DNA of 64,000 nt from Lacipirellula parvula (GCF_009177095.1 NZ_AP021861.1:1178001-1242000), one strand, 5' to 3'; positions 49,439 to 60,114 are shown, numbered from the stretch's first letter. Numbers and translations: made by a program. The notes: generated from the letters alone by a model not told the origin.

Positions 49439-49950
49439 GACGATTTCCTTTTCGTTTTTTCGCGGCGGCATCCATCGCGGCCGCGTTGATGAGATTGCTA
49501 TTGACTGAGAGAGACCGGATAAGATTCGAACGGCATCCCATAATGCACTCAGCGTGCCAATGGCTTCGAGAGAGATGCTCGCAGCGCCGGCAGTGGGGCC
49601 AAGTGGCGTTGTTTCAAAGACTTGCGATGCGGCGAGTGATGCGGCGTTCGCTGTCGTCGCGATCTGTTTGGAAACGCTTGGAAGAAGTTTCTTCAACGGC
49701 GGTTGCAAGTGGCCGGAAGAGACGCGGATTGCGTAAGATTTGGCGACCTGCGAGCGGGCGTCGCGCTGCGAAGCGGCGTTGTTGCACCATTCAGAAAATA
49801 GCAAAGAATCGGGCGATTTTCGCTAAAGTTCTCGCCTGCTGTGCGCTGCGCTTCTAGCCCCGGGCTCCGCCCGGGGGTGGCGTTACGCGCGGCGATGTCG
49901 ACCGGAGTGGAGAGCGACCACCGGGCGGAGCCCGGGGCTAGGGGGACGGC
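49439..49950. other. 512-base intergenic region
   Basis: Contains no gene I can support. The frame of the 116-residue protein stays open to 49804, but its composition changes upstream of 49438 and no ribosome-binding site fits. The right-hand part is the CCGGGG element at 49854-49942. Confidence 0.4.
49854..49942. repeat. CCGGGG element, copy E
   Basis: CTAGCCCCGGGCTCCGCCCG at the left and CCGGGCGGAGCCCGGGGCTA at the right, 89 bases overall, directly downstream of the minus-strand S41 protease gene. Confidence 0.88.
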
Positions 49951-51282
49951 TTAGTCCTTCTTCTGCTTGCTCAGAAACTCCACCGCTCGCTGCAGAGCAG
50001 CGTCGCGGTAGTCGGCGGGGATCTTGCCGTCTTGCTCGGTTAGTTCATCGAGCAGCACGCCGTCAGCGCTATTACCGACCAGATCGCGGCGACCGCGGTA
50101 GTTGCTCCAGAGGTCATACTCCTCCGGCGTCATCGCGATCACAAACCCTTGGTCTGGGGTGATGCCCCACTCGGCCGCGTCCTCATCCCCTTCCATGCGG
50201 TGGATGTTCTTCCCGCTCGGACGCCAGTAGGTCGCCGAGGTGAGTTTCAGCAAGCTACGCCCTGATTCGATCGGCAGCAGCCGCTGCACGGTTCCCTTGC
50301 CGTAGGAACGTTCGCCGATGATCTTCGCGCGGTCGTAGTCCTGCAGGCAGGCGGCGACGATTTCGCTCGCGCTGGCGCTGTTGCGATCGACCAGCACGAC
50401 GAGCGGCACGTTGGCATAGCCGCCGGTGCCGGTGGAGAGGTAGCGATCGCGAATGCGGCCGTCGCGGTCGCGGGTCGAAACGATGGTGCGTCCCGCGCGG
50501 AGAAAGAGATCGCTGATTTCGACCGCTGCGTCGAGCGAGCCGCCGGCGTCGTCGCGGACGTCGACGATCAGGCCGGCGAGGTCGTCGTCGCGCGTCAGAT
50601 CGGCGAGAATCGTTGCCAGTTCCTCGGCCGTTTTATCGCCGAACTTGCGGATCCGCACATAGCCGATGCGCGGGTTCTTGCTGATGAGGTAGTTCCACTG
50701 ACCGTCGGGACCGCGAACGTCGCCGATCACCGACTCAACCATGATGACGGCGCGATTGACGGTGACGTCGTGCGGCTCGGCGTCGCCGGGGCGGCGGACC
50801 GCCAGCGTCACCGGTTCGTCGACGGGGCCGCGCACCATTTGCGTAATTTGTTCGAGCTGCATGCCGTCGGTCGAGTGGCCGTCGACGGCTTCGATCCGAT
50901 CGCCGAGGCGGATGTCGGCTTCGGCCGCCGGGGTGCCGGGCTGCGGCAGGCCGATGACGGTCGGCACGGGTGGCTTGCCGAGCATTCGCAAGACGATGCC
51001 GACGCCGCCGAACTCTTGGTCGAACTCTTCGGTGAACGCCGCCTGCTGTTGGGCGTCGACGAACTCCGAGTGCTGGTCGCCGTGGCGATGGAGCACCGAG
51101 ATCATGCCGTGCATGGCGCCGTTGAAGAGCTCTTGGTCAGGCGCTTCTTCGAGGGCCCATTCGTCGATCACTGAAAACCCGGCGGCGATGTAGCGGGCGT
51201 AGGGGTTCTGCTCGGCGCGGACGTAGCAGGCGTACGAAATGAAGAGCATCGCCAGCAGCAGCATGAGGTTGCGGTAGGACAT
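49951..51282 (-). CDS. S41 family carboxyl-terminal processing protease
   Basis: A 443-residue periplasmic protease. An N-terminal membrane segment (about 5-22) is followed by a PDZ domain at about 90-170 (GGVGIVLRM, GDRIEAVDGHSTDGM) and the S41 core. The catalytic Ser is in VDRNSASASEIV and the Lys in ERSYGKGTVQR. CtpA-type enzymes degrade or process envelope proteins. It is followed (minus direction) by a CCGGGG element; the MMPL gene begins 237 bases upstream. Confidence 0.92.
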   Translation of the reverse strand: MSYRNLMLLLAMLFISYACYVRAEQNPYARYIAAGFSVIDEWALEEAPDQELFNGAMHGMISVLHRHGDQHSEFVDAQQQAAFTEEFDQEFGGVGIVLRMLGKPPVPTVIGLPQPGTPAAEADIRLGDRIEAVDGHSTDGMQLEQITQMVRGPVDEPVTLAVRRPGDAEPHDVTVNRAVIMVESVIGDVRGPDGQWNYLISKNPRIGYVRIRKFGDKTAEELATILADLTRDDDLAGLIVDVRDDAGGSLDAAVEISDLFLRAGRTIVSTRDRDGRIRDRYLSTGTGGYANVPLVVLVDRNSASASEIVAACLQDYDRAKIIGERSYGKGTVQRLLPIESGRSLLKLTSATYWRPSGKNIHRMEGDEDAAEWGITPDQGFVIAMTPEEYDLWSNYRGRRDLVGNSADGVLLDELTEQDGKIPADYRDAALQRAVEFLSKQKKD

Positions 51283-51519
51283 GGGCTGCGGCGGTGCTCA
51301 GGCTGAGTGAGATGCGTGAAGGGAATGGATTGTCGAGATCGTCGACGGCTGCGGGCCGCCGTGGATAGCGACGCTTCCGCTGGTTTGTCCACCGGCGGAG
51401 CCGGTGGCTTTTATGGGCGGACGCGGGGCGACCGTTGCCTCAGTGTAGCAATCGGGAGGGCCGCTTTCGCGGGAGGGGGCGGAAAGGCACGCCTAGCGGG
51501 CGTCGTCGCGGCGACCGGC
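51283..51519. other. Spacer with CCACCGGC hairpin
   Basis: A 237-base gap between two minus-strand genes. Near 51390-51408, CCACCGGC is mirrored by GCCGGTGG around GGA, followed by CTTTTAT on the plus side. It is the only structure seen. Confidence 0.4.
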
Positions 51520-54500
51520 TCACTCGCCGCCGGCGTGGCGCAGTCGCTGCAGCTTCGCCTGCAGAGTGGCATGAGGGCCGTCGGCGGCCGCGGTTTCGTT
51601 GCCAGCGGGGGCGCCGCTACGGCCGCGGTGGGCCGGGGCGGGAACGCCGGCGGCTGCGACGTCGGTGCGGCCGGGACGGATTTCGCCGTCGCCCTCGCCC
51701 GGCAGGACGATGCGGACCGGCGTCATCTCGACGGCGGCGTCTTCCGGAGCCGCGTCGGCGCCCATCATTCCGGTCAACGGGCTCGCCATGATCGCAGGCA
51801 TCACGACGAGGGCCGCGAACAGCGACGCCATTTCCAGGCCCAACGCGGCGATGCCGAGTTCGTGGAGCGACGTCACGGGGCTGAGCGCCAACACGGTGAG
51901 GCCGATGCCGACGGCGAGGGCGCCGTCGACCGTGGCCGGAGCGCACCGGGCGAAGGCCATGCGAGCGGCTTCCTGGCGGAAGAGGCCCGCTTCGATCCCG
52001 CGGCGATACCAAGCAACGTAGTGAACGGCGCTGTCGAATGCTGTGCCGAGGCCGAGTCCTGCCACGAGGACGATGCCGAGATCGAACTTCACGCCGGCCC
52101 AGCCCATGACGCCGAGCGTCAGCGCGAGCGGCAGCGTTACGGCCGCGACCGTCGCGAGTCCCACCACCGGGTGCCACACGACGCACATCATCGCGGCGAT
52201 CAGGCCAGGGATGATCCAATACGACGCGTTGTCGAGCGTGGCGACGAGTTCTTCGGTGATCGTGGCGGCGATGATTGGTGCGCCGGTCATTTCGAATAGG
52301 ATTGGACCGGGGCCGCCCGATTGCACGGCGAGCTGCGTCGCCGATTCTTCGACGGCGGGAAGTTTCGATACGTCGACGACGTTGACGCCTGCCTGGGCGA
52401 GTTGCTCGGTCGCGGCGGCGATGCGGCCGGCGGCGGCGAGGTCGGCCGGTTGCGCGGCCAGCACGACGGCATGGGCGTACTTCAGCGTTTCGCTGGCACG
52501 GCCGATGGCGTCAGCGTTGATTTCGTCTCCGCGCTCCAGTTGAGCGAGGTTGAAGTATTTGACGGCGCCACCCTGCACGCCGCTGCGGGCCATCAGCGAA
52601 CCGAACAGCGCTTCGGCCGAGTTCGCGGCGGGGGCGGCGGAGTCGGCGCTGCCGCGATAGAGGACGCAGACATTGGCCCGTTGGAGTTGGCCGCCGCGCT
52701 CGTGAAGCTCGCGGAGGAGCCAATCGCGTTGTTCGTAGCTGAGTACGACTGGCGCAACGGCGCTGCGAAGCCGGGCGCGCGAGGAGAGGTAATCGAGTTC
52801 CACGCCCGGCGTGGCGGCCATCAGCCGGCCGCTGATCCGCCAGAGTTGCATGCCGGTTCGCACGTCGCTGCCGGCTCGCTGCTCCGCTTGAAGGAGTTCG
52901 AGATCGTCGCAATCTTGGCGAACTGTATTGGCGATTTCTTCGTCTTCGATTTGGCCGCCGGCGGCCGGTTGCAACGTTGCGGCCGAGAGCGTGCCGCTGA
53001 TTTCCGGGAGCGTGCGGATGCGTTGTTCGACTTCGTCGACGAGCCAGAGTTGCTCGGCGAGCGTCATGCGATACTGCTGCCCGTCGGCTTCGGCCGACTC
53101 GTCGGGGCGGCGATTCCGCAGGCCAGGGATCTTCAACACGACTTCCATGGGCACGGCATGGCCAATGCGGGCGCCGAACCAATCGTAGTCGCTGGCCAGC
53201 GTCGAGCGATCGGCCAGGGCGACCGGCAATTGCGTCGACGGAGCGAGGCCGCGAACGCCAGCCAAGGCGAGCATGAACACCAACAGACCGAAGCCGGCCA
53301 TCATGCCGCGGCCCGAAATGGCCGCTTCGAAGATTGAGGCAAGTCGCGGCGACAGCGAGCCGTCGCGGCGCGGGCCGGCAATCGCTTGGATTTGCCGCTC
53401 GTCGGTCGGAAAGCGGTGGAGCCAGACGGGGATGATCGAGAGCAAGGCGCCGACGCTGGCGAGGGCGCCCATGCCGGCGAACAATCCGAAGCGACGGAGC
53501 GGCAGCAGCTCGCTGTAGCAGAACGCACCCATCACGGCGGCGAACAACAGCGCGACGATCGCCCAAGCAGGCCAACCGTCGGCGACCGCGCGTTCGGCGG
53601 CGCCGTCGACGCCGTGCGCGAGGCGGGCGTCGCGGTAGTAGTAGATCAGTCGCAGGCCAGCAAGGAGCGTCAATGCATATGTCAGCAGCGGCGTGGCGAG
53701 GACGAGGGAATCGGCGACGCCGAGCAGCGGCAGCGAACGGCCGAGGCTGAGGACTTCCAACACTCCGGAATAGTAGACAATGGCGAGCGTCGCGGCGCCG
53801 CCGGCGATCGCGGGGATCGTGACGAGTGCAGCGAGTTGAAAGCTGCGCAGCCGCCAGAGGCAGATCGTCGAGCCAAGCAGCACGGCGAGTCCGCCCCAGC
53901 GGAGCATCGCCCAAGTGCTTTCCTGGCCAACGCGAAGCGAGTCGATCGCGGGGCCGGCGATCCGCAGGCTGGCGGGTTCGACGCCGCTTTCGGCCGCGGC
54001 GCGGCGAATTTGTTCGAGCACGGCGGCGACTTGGGCGTCGTCACCAGCGGCGATTGGCGTCAGGTAGGCGGCGAGGCAAGTGAGGCGCGAGGCTTGTCCC
54101 AGCGAGGCGCCGCGTTCGTCGCGCTGCGTCGGACCGACGAACGTTCCTTCCAAACGGGCGACGGCGCCTTCTTCGGCCCAACCGTACGGAGCCGAGGTGA
54201 GTCGTTCAATCCATTGCGGTCCGGTTTCGATCCGCACGACGCCATTGGCGCCCTGCAACTTGCGCGCGAGCGTGGCGAGCTTCCCCGGCTTGCCGAGGGT
54301 GCAATCGTCCCAACTCACGAGGACGAATTGTTGGGCTTCGAACTGATCGCGGAATTCGCGATCGAGCTTGGCGACGCCGTGCGACGCGGCGAGCCACGTG
54401 TGGGCTTGGTTCGAGGTGCGCTGCGCGGCAAGCCAGGCGCCTAGGGGCGCCATCGCCAGCATGAAGATGGTCGCCATCGCGACTAGCAAATAATTCGGCG

Positions 54501-54546
54501 GCCCTAGCGTCGTGCGAGCCAGAAATGAAGGTTGCTTGGTCGGCAT
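51520..54546 (-). CDS. MMPL/RND-superfamily transporter
   Basis: A 1008-residue protein with the two-fold RND topology: a first membrane segment at about 18-38, a large periplasmic loop, about five segments at 210-400, a second loop and a final cluster at about 770-960. GIVLVAGLGLGTAFDSAVHYVAWYRRG is the RND TM4-like proton-relay region and VGIGLTVLALSPVTSLHELGI follows. Such proteins export lipids or hopanoid-like molecules, but there is no linked HpnN context, so the substrate is unknown. The C-terminal 50 residues are charged and Gly/Ala-rich. Confidence 0.85.
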   Translation of the reverse strand: MPTKQPSFLARTTLGPPNYLLVAMATIFMLAMAPLGAWLAAQRTSNQAHTWLAASHGVAKLDREFRDQFEAQQFVLVSWDDCTLGKPGKLATLARKLQGANGVVRIETGPQWIERLTSAPYGWAEEGAVARLEGTFVGPTQRDERGASLGQASRLTCLAAYLTPIAAGDDAQVAAVLEQIRRAAAESGVEPASLRIAGPAIDSLRVGQESTWAMLRWGGLAVLLGSTICLWRLRSFQLAALVTIPAIAGGAATLAIVYYSGVLEVLSLGRSLPLLGVADSLVLATPLLTYALTLLAGLRLIYYYRDARLAHGVDGAAERAVADGWPAWAIVALLFAAVMGAFCYSELLPLRRFGLFAGMGALASVGALLSIIPVWLHRFPTDERQIQAIAGPRRDGSLSPRLASIFEAAISGRGMMAGFGLLVFMLALAGVRGLAPSTQLPVALADRSTLASDYDWFGARIGHAVPMEVVLKIPGLRNRRPDESAEADGQQYRMTLAEQLWLVDEVEQRIRTLPEISGTLSAATLQPAAGGQIEDEEIANTVRQDCDDLELLQAEQRAGSDVRTGMQLWRISGRLMAATPGVELDYLSSRARLRSAVAPVVLSYEQRDWLLRELHERGGQLQRANVCVLYRGSADSAAPAANSAEALFGSLMARSGVQGGAVKYFNLAQLERGDEINADAIGRASETLKYAHAVVLAAQPADLAAAGRIAAATEQLAQAGVNVVDVSKLPAVEESATQLAVQSGGPGPILFEMTGAPIIAATITEELVATLDNASYWIIPGLIAAMMCVVWHPVVGLATVAAVTLPLALTLGVMGWAGVKFDLGIVLVAGLGLGTAFDSAVHYVAWYRRGIEAGLFRQEAARMAFARCAPATVDGALAVGIGLTVLALSPVTSLHELGIAALGLEMASLFAALVVMPAIMASPLTGMMGADAAPEDAAVEMTPVRIVLPGEGDGEIRPGRTDVAAAGVPAPAHRGRSGAPAGNETAAADGPHATLQAKLQRLRHAGGE

Positions 54547-54810
54547 GGAAAGCCAGTCGCGAGAGTCAAATCGAGGCGCTCCCTTCCTCGTGAAGGAAGC
54601 CGGGATGCGTCGCGTCTGGCCGCTGGCGTTCGCTCGCGAACTAACTGCCCTGCGCGCTCGCAATGCAAGCAACCACGGTAGCGTGAACGGGCCGCAGAGT
54701 CTACGCCGACTGGGGCGTCGCCGCGGGCTGGGGGCGTCAAATTGCCGCTAATTTGCCGAGAGTGCCCGGGCGTCACGAACGGTCGAAGCGAAGCCCGTCG
54801 CTGAGGGCGC

Positions 54811-54848
54811 AAACAAAAAACGAGCCGCGGAAGTTGTTCCGCGGCTCG
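54811..54848 (-). terminator. Rho-independent terminator of the BBP7-like gene
   Basis: CGAGCCGCGGAA (54821-54832) and TTCCGCGGCTCG (54837-54848) form a perfect 12-base stem with loop GTTG; the plus-strand AAACAAAAAA at 54811-54820 becomes the T tract on the minus transcript. It lies 41 bases after the stop at 54889. The rest of the 342-base gap up to the MMPL gene start shows nothing. Confidence 0.9.
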
Positions 54849-54888
54849 CGAAGACGCTAGCACGTTGGTCGGCGTGGCAATCGGTTGC

Positions 54889-56175
54889 TTACCAGTACGA
54901 TTCGATGCCGAGCGAGCCGCCCATGTAGACGCTGTCGCCGCCCGAGGCGATTGCCGAGTAGCCGCCTGGGATGAAGTTGACTTGGAACGGCGCCAGCGCG
55001 ATCGATTCGACGTACAAGATGTCGAGGCCAGCCCGCAGCGAGATGTTCGGCCGCAGATGCCACTTGGTCAAGATGCCCGCTTCACCGACGAACGACAGGT
55101 TGTCTTCCGTGCTGTCGGTTTCGCCGCTGTTGAGGATCGTCGTCTGGCCGACCTGGAAAGCCGAGTTCAGATGCATGCGATTCCAGTAGCCGCCGCCCTT
55201 CGCGGTGGCGGTGATGCTCCAGCGAGCCGTTTCGTACCCGAACGAGCCGCCGATTTGCGTGCCAAGCATGCGATTCTCGGTGTCGACGGTGTAAAAGCCG
55301 CTTTCGCTCAGCGTCGAGGTGAGCGGAATCTCATCGGCGTTCCAGTTGAGATCTTCGCTGATGTCGACGTACCGCAGGCCAGCCAGGTACGAATAAGTCT
55401 TCGTCGGATTGGCGGCCCGCACCCACGTTCCGTTCGGCTGCAGCTGCAACTGATCGCGTGACATGCGCGTCCGCACAGTGTAATTGAGTTCGCCGCTGTT
55501 CATCTCGCTGCTGTAGGCGTAGTTCATGCTCCGGGCGCCGTCGAACGATTCATTCACCCGGTCGATGAAGTTCGAAACTTGCAAGCCGGCCGTCGTGGCG
55601 GCGTTGAGGCTAACGCCCTGCTGCCAGTTGCCGCCGCCGAGCCAGCTGGCTTCGAGCAAGTGATCGCGGTTACGAGCGTCGCGGAACAGGAAGCGGCCGA
55701 GCTTGACGCGGCCGACGCCGTCCATGCCAGGCTTCTCGCCGCCAATGTTCAGGATGTTTTGGACGATGTACTGCCCGATCGGATTGGTAGTGACAATCCG
55801 CTCTTCGTTCGCCAGGACGAGGCCTTTGCGTTCCCAGCCGCGATTGAACGCGACATAATCGACTTCTGTGAACCAGAAGCCGCGTTGCAGCCAGGTGCCG
55901 GAGCTTTCGAAGTAGGGCGAGCACTGCTCGAGCAGTTGCATCGGCTCGCCGAGGATCGAACCATCGAAGGTTTGCGATTCCTCGCCGACGGCGATTGGTT
56001 CGAGTTCTTCGCCGACCGATTGGCCGGAATAGCTCGGCTCTTCCGTGAGATCGATGGCGGGCGGCAAATCACCGGCGTCGCCGGTCATTGGTCCAGACAA
56101 GACCTCTTGCGCGGTCGCTCCTCGGCTCGCGAGTGCGAGCGTCAGACCCAACAGAAGAGGATGGATGATTTTCAC
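54889..56175 (-). CDS. BBP7-like outer-membrane beta-barrel protein
   Basis: A 428-residue exported protein with a GTG start at 56175 and a signal peptide ending ATAQ. GAGGAGA at 56183-56189 lies seven bases before the GTG and decides the start over the ATG at 56235. Alternating beta strands with aromatic belts follow throughout (for example [37 protein letters not shown]) and the chain ends ESYW, a terminal aromatic typical of outer-membrane proteins. BBP7 barrels are a planctomycete family of unknown cargo. A strong terminator follows. Confidence 0.82.
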   Translation of the reverse strand: MKIIHPLLLGLTLALASRGATAQEVLSGPMTGDAGDLPPAIDLTEEPSYSGQSVGEELEPIAVGEESQTFDGSILGEPMQLLEQCSPYFESSGTWLQRGFWFTEVDYVAFNRGWERKGLVLANEERIVTTNPIGQYIVQNILNIGGEKPGMDGVGRVKLGRFLFRDARNRDHLLEASWLGGGNWQQGVSLNAATTAGLQVSNFIDRVNESFDGARSMNYAYSSEMNSGELNYTVRTRMSRDQLQLQPNGTWVRAANPTKTYSYLAGLRYVDISEDLNWNADEIPLTSTLSESGFYTVDTENRMLGTQIGGSFGYETARWSITATAKGGGYWNRMHLNSAFQVGQTTILNSGETDSTEDNLSFVGEAGILTKWHLRPNISLRAGLDILYVESIALAPFQVNFIPGGYSAIASGGDSVYMGGSLGIESYW

Positions 56176-56486
56176 CGGACGGTCTCCTCGCCAAACGGTC
56201 CCCCAGCGACGCGCGATTCGCGCCGCCGTTTGCACAACTGTTTAATCGTCCGCCATCCCCCATCAGCACAGGAATAACCGCTAGAATCGCCAAAAACGTT
56301 TCGACCGGAACAATTGGCAGGGTCGCAGATAATGCACAGCCTCGGGCTGCTTTGCGCAGATTAACAATGTTGCTGGCGCCGCAAATCGCCGGCGCTTCCG
56401 CCGCGGCGCCGAGGCGTTTTTGGCTCGCCGTGGGAATTCGCTATGATGGCGGCGTCCCGCCACCCGGATCCTCAGGTCCCCCCGCT
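56176..56486. other. Divergent spacer, BBP7-like gene and transaldolase
   Basis: 311 bases; holds promoters for both genes, none assigned with confidence. The transaldolase frame is open upstream to 56352, but that part has no family counterpart. Confidence 0.35.
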
Positions 56487-57536
56487 ATGCCCTCTCCCAT
56501 CGAATCGATCATCGCCGCCGGCACCAAGATTTGGCTCGACTCGGTCGACCCCGACCTCGTTCGCGCTAACCGCGCGCTCGGCGCCTCGGGGGCGACCTCG
56601 AACCCGATCATTATCAGCGACCTGGTGAAGACGGGGAAATTCGACGATCAACTCGCCAAGTTGCTGAAAGGCGGGCTGCAGGTATCCGACGCCGCGTGGA
56701 CGCTGACGGACAAAGTCGTGGCTGCCGCGCAAGAAGTTTTCCGTCCGGTGTGGGACGAAACGAAAGGCGACGATGGGTATGTGAGCTTCGAACTCGACCC
56801 GCTGCTCGAAGACGCCGAGTGCACGCTGTCGACCGAAGAGCGGAGTGCGCGGTACATCGAGCTCGGCACGAAGTGGTCCCAGGATCGTCCCAATCGGATG
56901 ATCAAAGTTCCCGCGACGCCCGCGGGGCTGGGGGCGCTCGAGGAACTCTGTGCACGCGGCATCTCGCTCAACGTGACGCTCGTCTTTTCGATGCGACAAT
57001 ACGAGGCGGCCCGCGACGCCGTGTGGCGCGGCGCCCAGCGGCGGAAGTCGCTCGACGCCTTTAAGAGCGTCTACAGCATCTTTATCTCGCGGCTTGACGT
57101 GTACACCGAGAAGTACGTGCCGAGTTTGTCGGAAGCTTCTCAAGGTCAAGTCGGCATCGTCAACGCGAAGCAGATCTGGCGAGCGAACCAAGAATTCTGG
57201 GCCGGCAAGGGGACGCCGCTGAAGCAGGAAATCGTCTTCGCGAGCACCGGCACGAAGCGAGCGAGCGATCCGCCGTGGAAATACGTCGAAGCGCTGGTGG
57301 GCAGCGACATTCAAACCAACCCGCCCGCGACGAACGACGCCGTCCAGTCAAGCGGCAAAATGTTCCGGCGTTCGATCGATGAACTGCCGCCGCCAGAAGT
57401 CCTAGGCGAGATTGCGGCGAAGGTCGACGCCGCCCATCTGGAGCAGACTCTCATGGAAGAAGGCCTGCGGAAGTTCGCTGATCCGCAGAAGGGGCTGCTC
57501 GCGCTCCTAGAGACCAAGCTGGCCTCGCTGGGCTGA
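56487..57536 (+). CDS. tal: Transaldolase
   Basis: Transaldolase transfers a dihydroxyacetone unit in the non-oxidative pentose phosphate pathway. The 349-residue product has the TalB-like barrel: [26 protein letters not shown] near the N-terminus, the Schiff-base lysine K140 in RMIKVPAT, and [16 protein letters not shown]. The C-terminal region is longer than in E. coli TalB. The gene stands alone; the ATG at 56487 follows a C-rich leader. Confidence 0.93.
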   Translation: MPSPIESIIAAGTKIWLDSVDPDLVRANRALGASGATSNPIIISDLVKTGKFDDQLAKLLKGGLQVSDAAWTLTDKVVAAAQEVFRPVWDETKGDDGYVSFELDPLLEDAECTLSTEERSARYIELGTKWSQDRPNRMIKVPATPAGLGALEELCARGISLNVTLVFSMRQYEAARDAVWRGAQRRKSLDAFKSVYSIFISRLDVYTEKYVPSLSEASQGQVGIVNAKQIWRANQEFWAGKGTPLKQEIVFASTGTKRASDPPWKYVEALVGSDIQTNPPATNDAVQSSGKMFRRSIDELPPPEVLGEIAAKVDAAHLEQTLMEEGLRKFADPQKGLLALLETKLASLG

Positions 57537-57587
57537 ACTGACTGAAAGGCAACCGCCAATAGCGCCAAGGGAATACGGGGATTATTG

Positions 57588-57658
57588 AAACCGCCGATGA
57601 ACGCAGATAGACGCAGATAAATTTGGATTTGCGTTCATCTGCGTTTATCGGCGGTTTC
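57588..57658. repeat. Inverted repeat (AACGCAGATAGACGCAG type)
   Basis: AAACCGCCGATGAACGCAGA (57588) is mirrored by TCATCTGCGTTTATCGGCGG (to about 57655) around a short centre. It occupies part of the 295-base gap between transaldolase and the SEC-C/TPR gene. Confidence 0.78.
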
Positions 57659-57831
57659 TTCCCTTGCTTTGTCTCTCTCGTCGCGTCCCTGATGCCGTCG
57701 TGGTTCATGCTTCCGTATTTCCGCAGCGGGTCGTCCCCTTCCCGCCGGTTTGCTACCATAAACGGCCTGTCGGCTCGCGTTTGACGCTGGCCCGGCTCGT
57801 CTCTCACCACCACGCAGAAAGTTACGCCGTC

Positions 57832-59958
57832 ATGGCCATCGATCCATATTCTCTCTGCCCGTGTGGCAGCGGAAAGAAGCTGAAGTTTTGCTGTTCGGAC
57901 CTGGCGGCCGACATTGAAAAGATCACCAAGCTGGTCGCCGGCGAGCAACCGCACGCGGCGCTGAAGCACGTCGAGTCGTTGCTTGCGAAGCAGCCCAACC
58001 GCGCCTCGCTCCTCGACATTCGCGCGATGATCGAGCTGTCGCTCAATGATCTCGACGCGGCCGAGAAGACGCTGAAGCACTTTCTGGCCGTCGAACCGGA
58101 GAACCCGTCGGCTCACGCTCAATGGGCGCTGCTAGCGGCCTCGCGTAACGAAGTCGTCGACGCCGTCTCGCGGCTGCAGGACGCCCTGGAGTTGACGAAC
58201 AACGATATGCCCCAGCGGGTGTTCGAAGCGATCGGCGGCGTCGGCCACGCGCTGCTGCTCGACGGCGACATGATTGCCGCCCGTGCGTACTTGTTGCTGT
58301 ACGCCGGCGTCGCTCCGGAAGGCGACAACCGCGCGCTCGAGCTGTTGCTACGGCTCAATCTGCAAGGCGGGCTGCCGCTGTTGCTGCGCGACAATCTGAT
58401 GCTGATGGAGTGCCCGTCGCAGTTCGCGACGGCGACCAAGAACATTTTTGAGGAAGGACTTCGCTTGGCCCGCCGCGGCCAATGGCGCAGGGCCGAGGCG
58501 CAGTTCGCCAACATCATCAATGAAGCGAATCCCGATCCAGCCGTCACTTACAACCTCGCGTTGATGCGCGGCTGGCTTGGCAACGAAGCTGGCTTCGCCG
58601 ACGGGCTCCACCAGTTCGCGCGGCTGAGCGTGCCGCTCGACGAAGCGGTCGAAGCCGAAGCGCTGGCGCAACTCGTCGATCCCAATTTCGAAGAGCCGAT
58701 CCTTGCGTCGGTGCGGATCACCTATCCGATTCTCAACGAAGACGTCGTTGCGGAACGCCTGGCTAGCGACAAGCGGATCGAGCGCTACGAACTCGATCCC
58801 GAATCGTTGGAAGAGGACGAAGTTACCCGGCCCCGCAGCACGCATATTTTGCTTGATCGCCCGATTCCGAAGACGGGCGTCGATCTGAAGCTCGACGAGG
58901 CGCCGAATGTCCTCGCGTTCATCAGCGTCTACGGCAAGCGGACCGATCGCGACGCCCGCGTCGAAGTGACTACCGATCGTGGCGATGGATTTGCGAACGT
59001 TGAGAAGCTGATCGGTGAAGTGCTCGGCGACGCCATCGGTCCGCACGGCGACGAGGAAGTCGTCGCCGAGAAGTCGGCCTCGGAAGAGGCGCTTAGCTGG
59101 CGATGGCGGTTGCCGAACGACACGCCGCAGGCCCTGCGGCGAAAGTTGCTGGCCGAACGTCGTCGTAAGGCGATCGTTGAGGATTGGGTTGCGGCTCCGC
59201 GCGCTGGGCTCGAGGGCCTGTCGCCGCGCGACGCCGCAAGCCGCGCCGATCTGAAGATTCAGTTACTCGCCAGCATCTTGATCGTCGAACAAGCGGCCGT
59301 CGATCCCGAGGAGCAGGCGATGTTCCAGGAGCTGCGCGACACGCTCGGCGTGCCGCGGGCCGAAGCGGTCGATCCGTCGACCGTCAACTGGGAGCGGATT
59401 CCGATCACCCGCCTGCCGCGGCTTGATCTCGCGAAGGTGCCGGAAGATCGCTTGATGCAGTTGTTCAACCGCGCGTCGATGTCGGGCGCGGCCGTCGCGT
59501 CGCTCGCGTTGGCGCATGAACTCGTGAGCCGCGAAACGCCGGGCGTCGACTTGGCGCCGGTCTACCGTCAGTTGATTCGCTCGGAACCCGATCCCGACAA
59601 GGCGCTGCAGTGGACTGCCAAGGCGAAGGAGTGGGCGGCGAAGGCGGGCAAGTCCGCGGGCGAGTGGGCGCTGCTCGAACTCGAAGTGCAGATCGAACGG
59701 GGCGATCCCATGGGCGTGCAGGAGACGCTCAACGATCTGCGGGCCAATCACCTCAACGAGCCGGGAATTGCCGAAGCGACCTACCGGCTGCTGTACACCG
59801 CCGGCTTGCTAACGCCGCGCGGGCTGCCGGCCGGCGCCGGCGGCGGAATGCCTGCGGCCCCCGCCGCTCCGGCCAACCGTTTGTGGACGCCCGACCAAGG
59901 CGCCCCGGCCGCGGCCCCCGCAGCGGGCGGCGGCAAGTCGGCTATTTGGACGCCGTAG
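57832..59958 (+). CDS. SEC-C motif protein with TPR-like repeats
   Basis: A 708-residue protein. CPCGSGKKLKFCC at 9-21 is the SEC-C zinc-binding motif (Cys at 9, 11, 20 and 21), like that at the C-terminus of SecA but here N-terminal. Residues about 30-300 are tetratricopeptide-type helical pairs. The middle (about 320-480) is beta/alpha of unknown family with an IEDW-like basic segment, and the end is Pro/Ala/Gly-rich, closing with a TPDQGAP and IWTP tail. SEC-C-TPR proteins are thought to be adaptors. ATG at 57832 chosen because SEC-C motifs begin here. Confidence 0.8.
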   Translation: MAIDPYSLCPCGSGKKLKFCCSDLAADIEKITKLVAGEQPHAALKHVESLLAKQPNRASLLDIRAMIELSLNDLDAAEKTLKHFLAVEPENPSAHAQWALLAASRNEVVDAVSRLQDALELTNNDMPQRVFEAIGGVGHALLLDGDMIAARAYLLLYAGVAPEGDNRALELLLRLNLQGGLPLLLRDNLMLMECPSQFATATKNIFEEGLRLARRGQWRRAEAQFANIINEANPDPAVTYNLALMRGWLGNEAGFADGLHQFARLSVPLDEAVEAEALAQLVDPNFEEPILASVRITYPILNEDVVAERLASDKRIERYELDPESLEEDEVTRPRSTHILLDRPIPKTGVDLKLDEAPNVLAFISVYGKRTDRDARVEVTTDRGDGFANVEKLIGEVLGDAIGPHGDEEVVAEKSASEEALSWRWRLPNDTPQALRRKLLAERRRKAIVEDWVAAPRAGLEGLSPRDAASRADLKIQLLASILIVEQAAVDPEEQAMFQELRDTLGVPRAEAVDPSTVNWERIPITRLPRLDLAKVPEDRLMQLFNRASMSGAAVASLALAHELVSRETPGVDLAPVYRQLIRSEPDPDKALQWTAKAKEWAAKAGKSAGEWALLELEVQIERGDPMGVQETLNDLRANHLNEPGIAEATYRLLYTAGLLTPRGLPAGAGGGMPAAPAAPANRLWTPDQGAPAAAPAAGGGKSAIWTP

Positions 59959-59971
59959 AGGTTCCGTGCTA

Positions 59972-60105
59972 ACCACAAAGTCACGAAGGCACGAAGACGT
60001 CACGAAGGAACTATCGCCGATCAGCAACTGGAGTGTGAACTATCTATCTCCCGCTGTTTTTCTTCGTGAACTCCTTCGCGTCTATGAGCCTTCGTGGTGA
60101 GAATT
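59972..60105. repeat. Inverted repeat (CACGAAGGCACGAAG type)
   Basis: CACAAAGTCACGAAGGCACG near 59977 pairs with CCTTCGCGTCTATGAGCCTT and GAGCCTTCGTGGTG near 60075-60101. It extends to within about ten bases of the ribD start. Confidence 0.72.
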
Positions 60106-60114
60106 CAACCGCCG

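Noticed and set aside
49439-49804. N-terminal extension of the 116-residue protein
   Set aside because: Composition changes, and the ribosome-binding site at 49446-49450 marks the ATG at 49438.
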